DNA of 64,000 bases from Vibrio sp. CK2-1 (GCF_021726515.1 NZ_JAKKCJ010000002.1:682001-746000), one strand, 5' to 3'. Counted from the first letter of the stretch, positions 9,859 to 19,673 are shown. Notes: generated by a model from the letters alone, not told the origin. Made by a program: numbers and translations.

Positions 9859-10557
9859 ATGATGAGTGACAGCAGTACAGCTCACAATATGAATAACGCC
9901 GTGAGTAATGCATGGATACGTTTATTGATTGCTATTCCGCTTGGCCTAGTCACGGCGGTGGCGTTATTTGCATTTATGTCTTGGATGGTCGGCAGTGTTA
10001 AAACTGGCGTGACTGATGACCAAGGGCCACTGGCGTTTGATGTCGTGATGCAAGAACAAGATTCCGATTCACAACGCCGTCAGCGCCGACTGCCTGAGCC
10101 ACCAAAAGTACCAGAGCAGCCACAAGCATTATCAACACCAGCGACGCCAGCGGCTTCAATGCCGTCAGTACAAGCGCCTCAAGTGGCTCTTGATACTAGC
10201 ATGGCATTCTCGGATGTCGGTGTGGCGATCAATATGCCTAACATTAATGTCAGCAACAATATCTCCCAAGGGGTAGGCCAGCAACAACAAGCGATGCCGT
10301 TATATCGTGCTCAACCAACCTACCCACAACGAATGTTGAAGCGCCGAGTTGAAGGCTATGTGGTGATGTCATTTACCATCAATGAACAAGGTCGCCCCGA
10401 AGATATTGAAGTGGTTGAAGCTGAGCCTTCGAAAGCGTTTGTTCGTCCTGCAATACAAGCGTTGCGTAACTGGAAATATCAACCTCAAATTGAAGGTGGT
10501 AGTGCAGTGAAGCAACCAGGGCAGCAAGTGAAAATTGAATTTAAGATAAACCAATAG
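9859..10557 (+). CDS. tonB2: TonB2 energy transducer
   Basis: Spans the periplasm to transmit energy to outer membrane siderophore receptors. The 232-residue protein has a membrane anchor (about residues 19-43), a short proline-rich stretch (LPEPPKVPEQPQ, about 75-90) and a C-terminal TonB domain with YPQRMLKRRVEGYVVMSF and NWKYQPQ. The proline-rich part is short, as in TonB2-class proteins, unlike E. coli TonB. Two successive ATGs (9859, 9862) could serve as start. Confidence 0.92.
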   Translation: MMSDSSTAHNMNNAVSNAWIRLLIAIPLGLVTAVALFAFMSWMVGSVKTGVTDDQGPLAFDVVMQEQDSDSQRRQRRLPEPPKVPEQPQALSTPATPAASMPSVQAPQVALDTSMAFSDVGVAINMPNINVSNNISQGVGQQQQAMPLYRAQPTYPQRMLKRRVEGYVVMSFTINEQGRPEDIEVVEAEPSKAFVRPAIQALRNWKYQPQIEGGSAVKQPGQQVKIEFKINQ

Positions 10558-10587
10558 CCTGTAACTAATGATTTATGGCTTAAGAAA

Positions 10588-11889
10588 ATGATGGTCAAAC
10601 TTATGATGTTGAGTATGGATAAGTTATTTCACAATCTTTCGCTTTCTTTGTTAAATAAGAAGGCAATATTGGTGTGTCTAGTAACCAGCCTACTTGCTGT
10701 GTCATTCAATAGTAGTGCCGCAGGGGTAACGCCTTATACCGGTAAAAAACTGACTCAAGCGAGTGAGTTGGCACAAAATGATCATCTTGATAAAGCGATT
10801 CGAGTATTAACGTCCTATGATCCTAAAGCGGATTATGACAAAGCGTTCGTCAATCGAGTTTTAGCGATCTACTACTGGCAAGCCGAACAACCAAAATCAT
10901 CTATTTCAGCACTAAGAACCTCGGTAGGTTTAAAGGTGTTAGAGCCTAAAGTGCAATGGCAAGCCAATCGCATGTTAGGGGATATTTTGTATTCTGAGCA
11001 AGACTTTGCCAATGCAGCCAAAGAGTATCGCAATACGCTAGCGGTAAAATATACCCCAAGCAGTGCAGATAAAGCGCAATTTAAAAAAGACACCAATGAA
11101 GTGTACTTTCGTTTAGCCGTTGCTTATTACCAGCAGCAGCAATGGGCACAAGTTCGTAGTGCCGTCATTAAGTATCAAGCGCCCGATGCCAAAAAACGTT
11201 TACAAGCATTACGCATGCAAGTCATTGCTGAATTTAGATTAAAGCAATGGGGAAATGCGGAAAGAACATTAACGAATTTGATCCGTCTTGAGCCTGATAA
11301 TAAAGCATGGTGGCAACAGCAAATTTCTACTCAGTTGCAACAGCATAAAAACCAATCGGCACTTGAAACCTATTCTTTGGCTAAAAAGCATAATCTTGAA
11401 TTTACCGCCAATGACTATAAGTCGTTATCTCAACTGTATGCACAAAATAAGATCCCAGAGCGTGGCGCGAGAATCTTACAAGAAATGTTTAACGCCTACC
11501 CAGAGAGCAAGACGATAGATAATCAAAAGGCGCAAGCTTATTACTATCAAATGGCACGTGAATGGCCGCAAGCAATTGCAAGCTGGGAAGCATTAGCCAA
11601 ACGTGATGCTCAGTACTACTGGCCGCTAACTCAGTTGTATATTCAGCAAAAAGATTACAATAAAGCCAGCCAAGTGATCGACAAAGCGCAACCTTATGCC
11701 AAAAAATCTGAATTTGGTTTAGCGAAGATCCAACTATTGTATCGCTTAGAAAAATACAACGATGCACTGGCAGAGGCCAAGCGTCTTAATGAAGTACAGC
11801 CATCGGCTTCTGCACAAACCTGGATTGTATTTCTAAATAATAAACTGCAAAGTCAGCCACAAGATGAACCTCAAGGAATGTCTTCTTAA
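10588..11889 (+). CDS. TPR-repeat periplasmic protein of TonB2 cluster
   Basis: Product of 433 residues with a signal-anchor region ending around NSSAAG and several tetratricopeptide-like repeats over about residues 60-410 (alanine and aromatic pattern, for example YYWQAEQPKSSISALR and YYWPLTQLYIQQKDYNKA). The start is uncertain: the first ATG at 10588 gives a long leader, while the ATG at 10615 gives a more usual signal peptide. A TPR protein follows tonB2 in known Vibrio clusters, and a role in assembly or partner binding is inferred. Its stop overlaps the AraC gene start (TAATG). Confidence 0.82.
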   Translation: MMVKLMMLSMDKLFHNLSLSLLNKKAILVCLVTSLLAVSFNSSAAGVTPYTGKKLTQASELAQNDHLDKAIRVLTSYDPKADYDKAFVNRVLAIYYWQAEQPKSSISALRTSVGLKVLEPKVQWQANRMLGDILYSEQDFANAAKEYRNTLAVKYTPSSADKAQFKKDTNEVYFRLAVAYYQQQQWAQVRSAVIKYQAPDAKKRLQALRMQVIAEFRLKQWGNAERTLTNLIRLEPDNKAWWQQQISTQLQQHKNQSALETYSLAKKHNLEFTANDYKSLSQLYAQNKIPERGARILQEMFNAYPESKTIDNQKAQAYYYQMAREWPQAIASWEALAKRDAQYYWPLTQLYIQQKDYNKASQVIDKAQPYAKKSEFGLAKIQLLYRLEKYNDALAEAKRLNEVQPSASAQTWIVFLNNKLQSQPQDEPQGMSS

Positions 11890-12890
11890 TGGCAGAGACC
11901 GAGGTAGTAAGGTGTAGTGTGCAATCAGCACAATTTACTCGAATTGAAAAGGTATTAGAGTTTATTCACCATCATCTATTTCTGCCTTTATCTTTGGATG
12001 ATATTGCGCAAAAAAGTTGTTGGTCTCGTTGGCAACTACAACGCGTATTTACTGCCAAAACAGGGGTCAACGTCGCGCAATATATCCGAGAGCTAAAACT
12101 CAGTGGTGCCGCTGAAAGCCTTTTGGATTCACCTACAGAGCGAGTGTTGGATATTGCACTGAGCTTTGGTTTTAACTCTGAAATTAGCTTTAGTCGTTCC
12201 TTCAAACAATTCTTTGGTTGCTCACCAAGAGAGTACCGCAAGCGTGGTATTCGCACTGGATTACGCCAGCCTATTACTTATATTGCCCCTTCAAGTAGTC
12301 ATATTTCTTCAAGCCCGAATGTTCAAGCATTACCCTTGGGGATTGGCCATCATGATTTTACCCAAATCAGAATTGAACATAAGCCCGCATTTTGTTTAGC
12401 TGGTTATCAAGGAGAGATCGGAGGGCTATTTTCTTCTCAGCCTGATTTTCAGCAATTAGTGCCTACTATTTGGCATGAATTTGAACGTTTAAAATCACAA
12501 GATGCTATTGGTCACGCAGCAATGGATAACCGAGTAAACCATTCCTCAGAAGTTAATAACACACCCGTTCTTCGTTATGGGGTTATCGATACTTTATCAC
12601 TCCATGATGACCGCTTAACTTATTGGGCATCGGAAGAGTGTAGTGATCATTTACCGGAAAATTTAAAGCAGTTACACATTCCCGAGCAGCAATATGTGGT
12701 TCTACCTCATCGTGGTGAGATTGCGCAGCTGAAATCAAAATTGGAATGGTTATTTAGCGATTGGTTACCTCAAAGTGGATACAGTGGGGTAGACGGTTTT
12801 GAATTGGAAATCTATTCAGCTAACTATCAGTTGAACTCACCGGATGCTTATATGGAGTACTGGCTACCGATTGAGAGCCATAAATCGTAA
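11889..12890 (+). CDS. AraC-family regulator with GyrI-like effector domain
   Basis: Likely transcription factor of 333 residues. The AraC/XylS double helix-turn-helix is N-terminal (about residues 15-115; LDDIAQKSCWSRWQLQRVF, then FNSEISFSRSFKQFFGCSPREYRKRG), and a Rob/GyrI-like ligand-binding domain fills residues 160-330. It is translationally coupled to the TPR gene (TAATG), and the next gene downstream is a siderophore receptor behind a Fur box. This placement suggests control of that receptor in response to a ferric siderophore, as known for several Vibrio receptors with adjacent AraC regulators. The ligand is unknown. Confidence 0.85.
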   Translation: MAETEVVRCSVQSAQFTRIEKVLEFIHHHLFLPLSLDDIAQKSCWSRWQLQRVFTAKTGVNVAQYIRELKLSGAAESLLDSPTERVLDIALSFGFNSEISFSRSFKQFFGCSPREYRKRGIRTGLRQPITYIAPSSSHISSSPNVQALPLGIGHHDFTQIRIEHKPAFCLAGYQGEIGGLFSSQPDFQQLVPTIWHEFERLKSQDAIGHAAMDNRVNHSSEVNNTPVLRYGVIDTLSLHDDRLTYWASEECSDHLPENLKQLHIPEQQYVVLPHRGEIAQLKSKLEWLFSDWLPQSGYSGVDGFELEIYSANYQLNSPDAYMEYWLPIESHKS

Positions 12891-13017
12891 TGTTTCTTTG
12901 TGCTCTAATGATCTCACTTTGAAGCGCGAGAATTGATACCACAAAAAGTTCCCTCCAAACTCAAAGATGCACCAAATTGTTAACTTTCCTTTGTTGCAAA
13001 TAGATATCATTTAGAAA

Positions 13018-13032
13018 TGATAATGATTATCG
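13018..13032 (+). promoter_or_regulatory. Fur box upstream of siderophore receptor gene
   Basis: TGATAATGATTATCG matches the Fur 7-1-7 consensus at 13 of 14 positions. It lies 35 bp before the ATG at 13067 in the 176-base gap behind the AraC gene. This is the best Fur site in the window. Confidence 0.87.
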
Positions 13033-13066
13033 TTGAATAATGAGCAACCATTTGTAGGAAGGGAAA

Positions 13067-15241
13067 ATGCCTCGCTTGAAAAATACAAAATCCGCTTTTC
13101 ACACATCAAAGTTACTTACCGCTAGCCCACTGGCTCTAGCGATTACCAGTATCCTATTTGCCCCTAATTTGATGGCTGAAGAAGCTGATACGGCGGCGAC
13201 AGAACAAGAGACTATTACAGTACTCGGCCAAACCTATCGTAATACTGCGACCAAAACGTCACTTGAACCAGAAGAAACGCCTCAGGCTATTTCAGTGATC
13301 AATTCTGATGACTTTGAAAACCGTGGCGTGTCATCGGTTCAGCAAGCACTGCGTTATGCTCCGGGTGTTAATGCTGAGCTGAAAGGTGGTAGTGTCACCA
13401 TGTATGACAACTACAACATCCGTGGTTTTGAAAACAACCAGATGTACTATGATGGGCTGGTTCTACAATACCTAGTTGGTTGGAACTTACAGCCACAAAT
13501 TGACCCAATTGCTTTAGAGCGCGTCGAAATCTTCAAAGGGCCAAGTTCCGTATTATATGGTGCGATGCCACCGGGCGGTATGGTTAACCTAATTGCCAAA
13601 TCTCCTCAAAAAGAACGTAATACCGATGTTTCAATTGCGACAGGTTCTCGTAACCTAGTCAAAGCTTCGATTGATACAACGGGTCAGTTTGGTGATTCAA
13701 ATGTTTATTATCGCTTGATCGGTTCTGCTTCTCATCGTGATGGACAAGTCGATTACACCGAAGAAGAACGCTACGTTATTGCACCGTCTATCGATTGGTA
13801 CGTGACTGATAATACCCTTGTAAATTTCAATTTTTATTATCAGAACGATCCTAATATGGGCATGAACTCGGCGATGCCTGCTTCTGGTTCGGTATGGGAT
13901 AACCCGAACGGCAGCATAGATAAAAATGCTTCCATGGGGGATAAAAACTGGAGCAAGTTTGAACGTGAATTCTGGATGGCTGGTTATAAGATCGATCACT
14001 CATTCAATGAAAACTGGTCGTTCTTGCAGAATGCTCGCTTTATGAAAGCCGATTTAAGTCAGAAAAATACTTATCACTTAACCACTGGTTGGGATGCTTC
14101 TACAGGCGATTTAGCTCGAAATATATACAGTACTGATGAAGATTCAAAAGGTTTCACTATTGATAACCAATTGTCTGGTTTAGTCCATACTGGTGTTGTT
14201 GAACATAACTTACTGTTCGGCGTGGATTATCAATATTTGACAGGTGAATCTGATTATCAAGAATATGGTGCAGCACCAAGTTTTAATGTCTTTGCACCGA
14301 ATAATAATCAAATCAATCCATCAAGCCTAACCTCTGTTTATCAAGGTTTAGATGATGTAAGAGTTGAGCAAATCGGTGTTTATTTTCAAGATCAAATGCG
14401 CATCGATCGCGTAGTACTTATGGCTGGTGGTCGTTATGATAACTATCAATCAAAAAGCAATTATTCAGATGCTTATGCTGTTATCGATAGTGAAATTAAT
14501 CAAAACAATTTCTCATACCGTGTTGGTGCCATGTATGAATTTGATTCTGGTTGGTCTCCATATATCAACTATGCAACCAGCTTTGAGCCGGTAGCCGGTG
14601 TTGATACAAATGGTGATAAATTTGACCCATCGACAGGCCAACAAATTGAAGGTGGTGTGAAGTATTTATCGGCTGATTATGCAACATCAATGACGGCTTC
14701 GTTGTTCCATATTGTGAAAAGTGATGTAGTGGTTGCAGATCCTAATGACCCAACATTCCAAGATAAAATCCAAGTGGGTGAAATTCGCTCACAAGGTGCT
14801 GAGTTTGAAGGCCGTACTATGCTGACAGACAACTGGGATGTATCGGCAAGCTACACCTATACCGATATGGAAATCACCAAAGACACGACAGGGCTTGAGG
14901 GCAAAACACCGATTTACGTACCTGAACACGCAGCTACGTTATGGACTAACTACTACGTGTATAACGGTATCTTAGGTGGTTCTCGCTTTGGTGCCGGTGC
15001 ACGTTATATTGGCGAGCGTCAAATGGATGCTGCGAATACCGACACAGTGCCAGATTACACGGTAGTCGATTTGTCTCTAGGTTATGATTTGGCATATTTA
15101 ACCAACAGCCTACAAGGCGCAGCGGTTAACTTAAGCGTTAATAACCTATTTGATGAAGATACGTTCACTTGTTATGACTCAGCAAACTGCTGGTATGGCG
15201 AAGAGCGTACCGTAGAATTTAAGTTTGATTATAAGTTCTAG
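13067..15241 (+). CDS. TonB-dependent siderophore receptor, hydroxamate-type likely
   Basis: Outer membrane 22-strand barrel with a plug, 724 residues. A signal peptide ends near NLMAEE, followed by a TonB box ETITVLG. The plug domain has PEETPQAISVI, VQQALRYAPGVN, IRGF and the conserved VEIFKGPSSVLYGAMPPGGMVNLI, and the C-terminus ends in a typical aromatic strand (VEFKFDYKF). A cysteine pair close to the C-terminus (DTFTCYDSANCWYGEE) resembles ferrichrome/ferrioxamine-type receptors. The adjacent AraC regulator and FhuF-like reductase fit a hydroxamate substrate, but the specific siderophore cannot be told from sequence. Confidence 0.9.
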   Translation: MPRLKNTKSAFHTSKLLTASPLALAITSILFAPNLMAEEADTAATEQETITVLGQTYRNTATKTSLEPEETPQAISVINSDDFENRGVSSVQQALRYAPGVNAELKGGSVTMYDNYNIRGFENNQMYYDGLVLQYLVGWNLQPQIDPIALERVEIFKGPSSVLYGAMPPGGMVNLIAKSPQKERNTDVSIATGSRNLVKASIDTTGQFGDSNVYYRLIGSASHRDGQVDYTEEERYVIAPSIDWYVTDNTLVNFNFYYQNDPNMGMNSAMPASGSVWDNPNGSIDKNASMGDKNWSKFEREFWMAGYKIDHSFNENWSFLQNARFMKADLSQKNTYHLTTGWDASTGDLARNIYSTDEDSKGFTIDNQLSGLVHTGVVEHNLLFGVDYQYLTGESDYQEYGAAPSFNVFAPNNNQINPSSLTSVYQGLDDVRVEQIGVYFQDQMRIDRVVLMAGGRYDNYQSKSNYSDAYAVIDSEINQNNFSYRVGAMYEFDSGWSPYINYATSFEPVAGVDTNGDKFDPSTGQQIEGGVKYLSADYATSMTASLFHIVKSDVVVADPNDPTFQDKIQVGEIRSQGAEFEGRTMLTDNWDVSASYTYTDMEITKDTTGLEGKTPIYVPEHAATLWTNYYVYNGILGGSRFGAGARYIGERQMDAANTDTVPDYTVVDLSLGYDLAYLTNSLQGAAVNLSVNNLFDEDTFTCYDSANCWYGEERTVEFKFDYKF

Positions 15242-15269
15242 CGTATAGCATCACTTAGCAAATCACTGT

Positions 15270-15299
15270 AAAGAGCTAGCCGTTGGTTGGCTCTTTTTT
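15270..15299 (+). terminator. Terminator downstream of the siderophore receptor
   Basis: Stem AAAGAGCTAGCC (15270-15281) pairs with GGTTGGCTCTTT (15285-15296), including two G-U pairs, and is followed by T residues. Confidence 0.82.
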
Positions 15300-15331
15300 G
15301 TTGTGAGATGCGTGACGAGATCCGAGGACGC

Positions 15332-15454
15332 TTTACTCGAGACACGAGAAGCAGGTAAAGATCGCTTTTTGCTTTTTCACGTAACTCGAAACACGCTACT
15401 CGCGACCTTTATGTTGCGTGTAACGTGAACGCTTCTCTCCGTGTTGCGAGTAAA
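15332..15454. repeat. Long imperfect inverted repeat (ACTCG/ACACG-rich element)
   Basis: The outer arm at 15332-15352 (TTTACTCGAGACACGAGAAGC) reappears inverted at 15431-15454. An inner arm at about 15379-15393 (CACGTAACTCGAAAC) reappears inverted at about 15413-15428. A 24-base AT-rich stretch in the left arm has no partner. The element also contains a same-strand repeat of ACTCG-NN-ACACG (15336 and 15384). It fills much of the 346-base gap between the receptor terminator and the FhuF-like gene, contains no reading frame, and is GC-richer than its surroundings. Confidence 0.7.
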
Positions 15455-15548
15455 ATTAGCAGATAACCTGGAATTAACCTGGCTCTTCGGCTCCCGAGTG
15501 AAACGTCCCCGCGACCCGAATCACACAACTTTATCTTTTAAATCTAAA

Positions 15549-15563
15549 TGAAAATTAGTATCA
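15549..15563 (+). promoter_or_regulatory. Fur-box-like site upstream of the FhuF-like reductase
   Basis: TGAAAATTAGTATCA matches the 7-1-7 Fur consensus at 12 of 14 positions and ends 24 bp before the ATG at 15588. It indicates a separate iron-repressed promoter for the reductase gene. Confidence 0.65.
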
Positions 15564-15587
15564 TTGCGTTTAATGTAATTAAGTTTG

Positions 15588-16328
15588 ATGAGCCTTGCTG
15601 TGACTGATCCTAGATACCAACAATTATTCCATTATGCCGATCATGTGACGCCTTATCTCCGAGGTGAATTATTTGACGGCGAACTAGTGCAAGCGCCGCT
15701 AGGTGATGATTGGTTACTCTCAGAGCATAACAATCAAGAACTGCTACAAGACATCTATGCAAAACTTCAGCTTTCTCATCCTGAAGCGGGTCATGCCTAT
15801 TGGTTAAACCGTACCTGGACTTTGTTAGTTTGGCAGCCTGTCTATGTAAGCTTTATCAGTATTTATGGTATTAGTGCTTTGCCTGCGATGTCGACCATTA
15901 GTCAACAATGGCGAGGGGATGCGAATTTTGTGGCAGGCTTTACGCTGCAAGATGTGCCGATGCATGATGGCGAACCTGAAGAGCTGATTAAGATTGCTGC
16001 TAACGAGTTATTACCGTTATTTGAAGATTATCGTACTCAGCTTGATGAGAATGTTCGTATCCGTCCGGGCTTTACCAAACATGTTCTTGCTGATTTATTG
16101 GTAATGGCATTGCTACGCTTACAAGATTTACACAAAGACCTACCACAAGAGTACATTCCTCAACATGCTAAACGCTGGTTAGAAGCATTTGGATTATCGA
16201 CAAAAGCGATGGATTCACTGCATTACGATTTAGTAGAAAGCAAATGGCATTACGTTCGCACCACCTGTTGTATGGTGTATCGCTGCGAAGGTCGTAACCT
16301 GTGCGATAACTGCCCAAGAGCAAAATAA
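15588..16328 (+). CDS. FhuF-like siderophore ferric iron reductase
   Basis: Cytoplasmic [2Fe-2S] protein expected to reduce iron in imported ferric siderophores and so release it. The 246-residue product ends in CC-x10-C-x2-C (Cys227, 228, 239, 242), the unusual cluster-binding pattern of FhuF. The rest of the protein differs from E. coli FhuF and resembles the AHA_1954-type siderophore reductase family. An in-frame TTG at 15585 precedes the chosen ATG at 15588; neither has a strong ribosome binding site. It follows a siderophore receptor and has its own Fur-like site, supporting a role in iron release. Confidence 0.85.
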   Translation: MSLAVTDPRYQQLFHYADHVTPYLRGELFDGELVQAPLGDDWLLSEHNNQELLQDIYAKLQLSHPEAGHAYWLNRTWTLLVWQPVYVSFISIYGISALPAMSTISQQWRGDANFVAGFTLQDVPMHDGEPEELIKIAANELLPLFEDYRTQLDENVRIRPGFTKHVLADLLVMALLRLQDLHKDLPQEYIPQHAKRWLEAFGLSTKAMDSLHYDLVESKWHYVRTTCCMVYRCEGRNLCDNCPRAK

Positions 16329-16422
16329 CTTCCCACGCTAATTTAGCCCTCTGACTTATTGGATCTGGTATAACAAATAGGCTACCATCAGCGCCCCTTT
16401 TTTGAGTGTCGCAGAGGTATGT

Positions 16423-17775
16423 ATGTTTATTGGCTTTGACTATGGGACGGCGAACTGTTCTGTCGCAATGATGGAAAATGGCAAGCCTCGCTTATTGCCA
16501 TTAGAAGGTGACAGTCATTTTATCCCCTCGACTATTTGCGCTCCCACACGGGAATCGGTCGCTGAATATCTGTATCGCTTTATGCAAGTTCAGCCGAAAG
16601 ATACCGCCGGTGATCAAGCCTTACGACGCGCAATTAATCTCAACCGTGAAGAAGATATAGAGCTGCAATTGGGCGATGTTCAATTTGGTCAGCAGGCGCT
16701 GGATACTTACCTTTCCGACCCGCAAGAAGTCTACTACGTAAAATCGCCGAAATCCTTTTTAGGGGCGAGCGGTTTGCATGCCACTCAACTGGTGTTTTTT
16801 GAAGATCTAGTTTGTAGCATGATGAAGAACATCAAGAGCCAAGCCGAGTTTTCTAGCCAACAAGATATTACTCAAGCGGTGATTGGGCGTCCGATTAACT
16901 TTCACGGACGTGGTGGTATCGATGCCAACCGTCAAGCCGAAAGCATTCTATTACATGCCGCTACTCGGGCAGGTTTTAAAGACATTGAATTTCAATTTGA
17001 ACCAGTTGCTGCTGGTTTAGAATACGAAAGTACCTTGAGCCAAAATCAAACCGTACTCGTGGTGGATATCGGCGGTGGTACGACCGATTGCTCGTTGATT
17101 GAAATGGGCCCAGATTGGCAACAAAAAACCGACCGAACAGAGAGCTTACTAGGGCATAGTGGACAGCGTGTGGGTGGGAATGATTTAGATATTTATCTGG
17201 CATTTAAACAAATCATGCCTTTGTTTGGATTTGGCTCTCAAATGAATAGCGGGATTGAAATGCCGATCACTCAGTTTTGGAACCCCATCGCGATTAACAA
17301 CGTGGTGGCGCAAAAAGACTTCTACGAAACTGTAAATTTGAAGTCGTTAAAGTTATTACAAAAAGAGGCCAAAGAGCCAGAGAAGTTAGCGCGTTTATTA
17401 GCTGCTTACCAACATACACTAGGCTATCAAATTGTGCGTAAAGCAGAAGAAGCTAAGATTGGCTTATCAGATGCTCAGAAACATTCATTGATGATGCCTG
17501 TAGCTTCAGAGGTGTTAGAGCTTGATATCAGCCTAGAGCAAATGGTGGAAGCGGTAGATACGCCAGTGCAAAAGATGATGGGTTTGGTCACCGAAGTGAT
17601 GAAGCAAGCCACTAAAAAACCGGATGTGATCTTTATGACTGGCGGTAGTGCTCGTTCGCCATTTTTACGCCAAGCACTAGAGCAACAACTGCCGAATGTA
17701 CCGATTGTCAGTGGTAACTATTTTGGTTCGGTGACCGCAGGGTTAGCTCGTTGGGCGCAGACGGTGTTTGCTTGA
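16423..17775 (+). CDS. yegD: Hsp70-family chaperone YegD
   Basis: Hsp70/actin-fold ATPase of unknown client range. The 450-residue protein begins MFIGFDYGTANCSVAMMENGKP, nearly the same as E. coli YegD, and has the phosphate-binding motif VVDIGGGTTDCS (about residues 210-222) and the ADENOSINE-type motif MTGGSARSPF (about 405). It lacks the substrate-binding and lid domains of DnaK. The frame extends upstream to a TTG at 16402, but the ATG at 16423, preceded by AGAGG, gives the family start. It converges on ybiT across a shared terminator. Confidence 0.93.
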   Translation: MFIGFDYGTANCSVAMMENGKPRLLPLEGDSHFIPSTICAPTRESVAEYLYRFMQVQPKDTAGDQALRRAINLNREEDIELQLGDVQFGQQALDTYLSDPQEVYYVKSPKSFLGASGLHATQLVFFEDLVCSMMKNIKSQAEFSSQQDITQAVIGRPINFHGRGGIDANRQAESILLHAATRAGFKDIEFQFEPVAAGLEYESTLSQNQTVLVVDIGGGTTDCSLIEMGPDWQQKTDRTESLLGHSGQRVGGNDLDIYLAFKQIMPLFGFGSQMNSGIEMPITQFWNPIAINNVVAQKDFYETVNLKSLKLLQKEAKEPEKLARLLAAYQHTLGYQIVRKAEEAKIGLSDAQKHSLMMPVASEVLELDISLEQMVEAVDTPVQKMMGLVTEVMKQATKKPDVIFMTGGSARSPFLRQALEQQLPNVPIVSGNYFGSVTAGLARWAQTVFA

Positions 17776-17804
17776 TCTGAATTTTGATTAGTTAACCGTA
17801 TCAA

Positions 17805-17845
17805 TAAAAAAGGCAGTGATCGCTAAGATTACTGCCTTTATTTAT
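17805..17845. terminator. Bidirectional terminator between yegD and ybiT
   Basis: AAAGGCAGT (17809-17817) pairs perfectly with ACTGCCTTT (17831-17839), with A-rich sequence on the left and T-rich on the right. It can serve both convergent genes. Confidence 0.85.
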
Positions 17846-17890
17846 TTGTTTTGATTTTGTGGTTAAGTCTTTGTTGCTAGGCTTTTGGTA

Positions 17891-19495
17891 TTAAGCCACA
17901 GCCATCATTTTCTTCTGATGATCTAAGTACTCATCATAAGTACCTTGGAAGTTGACTAATTTTTTGTCTTTCACATCAATGATTGAGGTTGCAAGTGATG
18001 AAACAAACTCTCGGTCGTGGCTAACAAAAATCAAAGTACCTTTGTAGACTTTAAGCGCTGAGTTTAAAGCTTCAATCGCTTCCATATCCATGTGGTTGGT
18101 AGGCTCATCCATCACTAATACGTTGATGTCTTGCATCATTAGCTTGCCAAACAATAGACGGTTCTTTTCACCACCAGAGCAGTTACGCGCTTTTTTATTC
18201 GCGTCATCCGCAGTGAACAGTAGGCGACCTAAAATGCCACGCACCATTAAGTCATCATGCTTGGTGGTACGCCATTGTGAAATCCAGTCAAAGATGCTCA
18301 AGTCGTTATCGAAATCTTTGGTGCTGTCTTGCGGGCAGTAACCGATAGAGGCATTTTCCGACCATTTCACCACACCTTGGTTTTGCTCTAAATCTTTCAC
18401 TAGGCAACGTAGTAAGGTGGTTTTACCCACACCGTTCTCACCAATCACTGCAAGGCGAGTACCAGCTTCAAGCAGGAGATTACCGCCTTCAAATAGTAAT
18501 TCATCTTCAAAAGCGTGACCGAGTTCTTGAAGCTCTAATGCTAAACGGTGCAGTTTTTTACCTTCGCCAAAGTCAATTGACGGGCTAATACGGCTTGATG
18601 ACTTTACTTCATCCAGTTTGATTTTATCCATCTTCTTAGCACGAGAGCTAGCTTGTTTGGCTTTTGAGGCGTTGGCACCAAAACGGTTTACGAAGTCTTG
18701 TAGTTCGTTAATTTCGGCTTCTTTCTTAGCGTTACTTGAAAGTAGTTGCTCACGTATCAAGCTCGATGCTTCAAGGAAATATTCGTAGTTACCCGGGTAG
18801 ATGCGCAGTTCACCGTAGTCGATATCCGCCATGTGAGTACACACTGAGTTTAAGAAGTGGCGGTCATGCGAGATGATGATCATAGTACACTTACGCTGGT
18901 TCAATTCTTCTGCCAGCCAGTTGATGGTGTGGATGTCCAAGTTGTTGGTTGGTTCATCGAGCAACAAAATATCTGGGTTAGCAAATAGCGCTTGAGCTAG
19001 CAACACACGTAATTTCCAACCCGGTGCAACACGCTGCATTAAGTCAAAATGGAATTCTTCTTCGATACCCGCTTGGATCAGAATATCACCCGCGCGGCTT
19101 TCGGCTGTGTAGCCATCCATCTCGGCAAATTCGCTTTCAAGTTCCGCGACTTTCATGCCGTCTTCTTCACTCATTTCAGGTAAAGAATAAATGCGGTCAC
19201 GCTCTTGCTTGATTTCCCATAATTTGCGATCGCCCATGATCACAACATCAATAACGTTGTGTTGCTCAAAGGCAAATTGATCCTGGCTTAGTACGCCAAG
19301 TTTTAGTCCTGGCGTGATAGAGACATTGCCAGAGCTTGGGGTAAGCGCACCGCTAAGGATTTTCATGAAAGTTGATTTGCCGCAGCCATTAGCGCCAATT
19401 AAGCCATAACGATTGCCGTTGCCAAACTTGGCTGAGATGTTTTCGAATAAAGGTTCAGCACCAAATTGCATGGTGATGTTTGCGGTTGAAATCAA
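17891..19495 (-). CDS. ybiT: ABC-F family ATPase YbiT
   Basis: Ribosome-associated ABC-F ATPase without membrane domains, 534 residues. Two nucleotide-binding domains carry Walker A motifs GANGCGKST (about 35-43) and GENGVGKTT (about 352-360), with DEPTNNLD and DEPTNHMD Walker B regions and a charged linker around residues 240-300. Sequence is close to E. coli YbiT over its length. The start is a TTG at 19495 ([11 protein letters not shown]) with AAGGA 7 bases upstream; the next in-frame ATG would remove the first beta strand. Confidence 0.95.
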   Translation of the reverse strand: MISTANITMQFGAEPLFENISAKFGNGNRYGLIGANGCGKSTFMKILSGALTPSSGNVSITPGLKLGVLSQDQFAFEQHNVIDVVIMGDRKLWEIKQERDRIYSLPEMSEEDGMKVAELESEFAEMDGYTAESRAGDILIQAGIEEEFHFDLMQRVAPGWKLRVLLAQALFANPDILLLDEPTNNLDIHTINWLAEELNQRKCTMIIISHDRHFLNSVCTHMADIDYGELRIYPGNYEYFLEASSLIREQLLSSNAKKEAEINELQDFVNRFGANASKAKQASSRAKKMDKIKLDEVKSSSRISPSIDFGEGKKLHRLALELQELGHAFEDELLFEGGNLLLEAGTRLAVIGENGVGKTTLLRCLVKDLEQNQGVVKWSENASIGYCPQDSTKDFDNDLSIFDWISQWRTTKHDDLMVRGILGRLLFTADDANKKARNCSGGEKNRLLFGKLMMQDINVLVMDEPTNHMDMEAIEALNSALKVYKGTLIFVSHDREFVSSLATSIIDVKDKKLVNFQGTYDEYLDHQKKMMAVA

Positions 19496-19673
19496 AGAAA
19501 TATCCTTAGGTGATGGGTAGCACTGAATAGCAGGTAGAACGCATCAAAATTGAAGTGTAAATAGGCGGCGGATTATACAGACTTATCGTCTAAAGAACAG
19601 ACAATAAATATTAAGAGTGATGGTAAACAGATGTTATGCTGATTCGGATGTAACCGTATTGAAGGGATTATAA

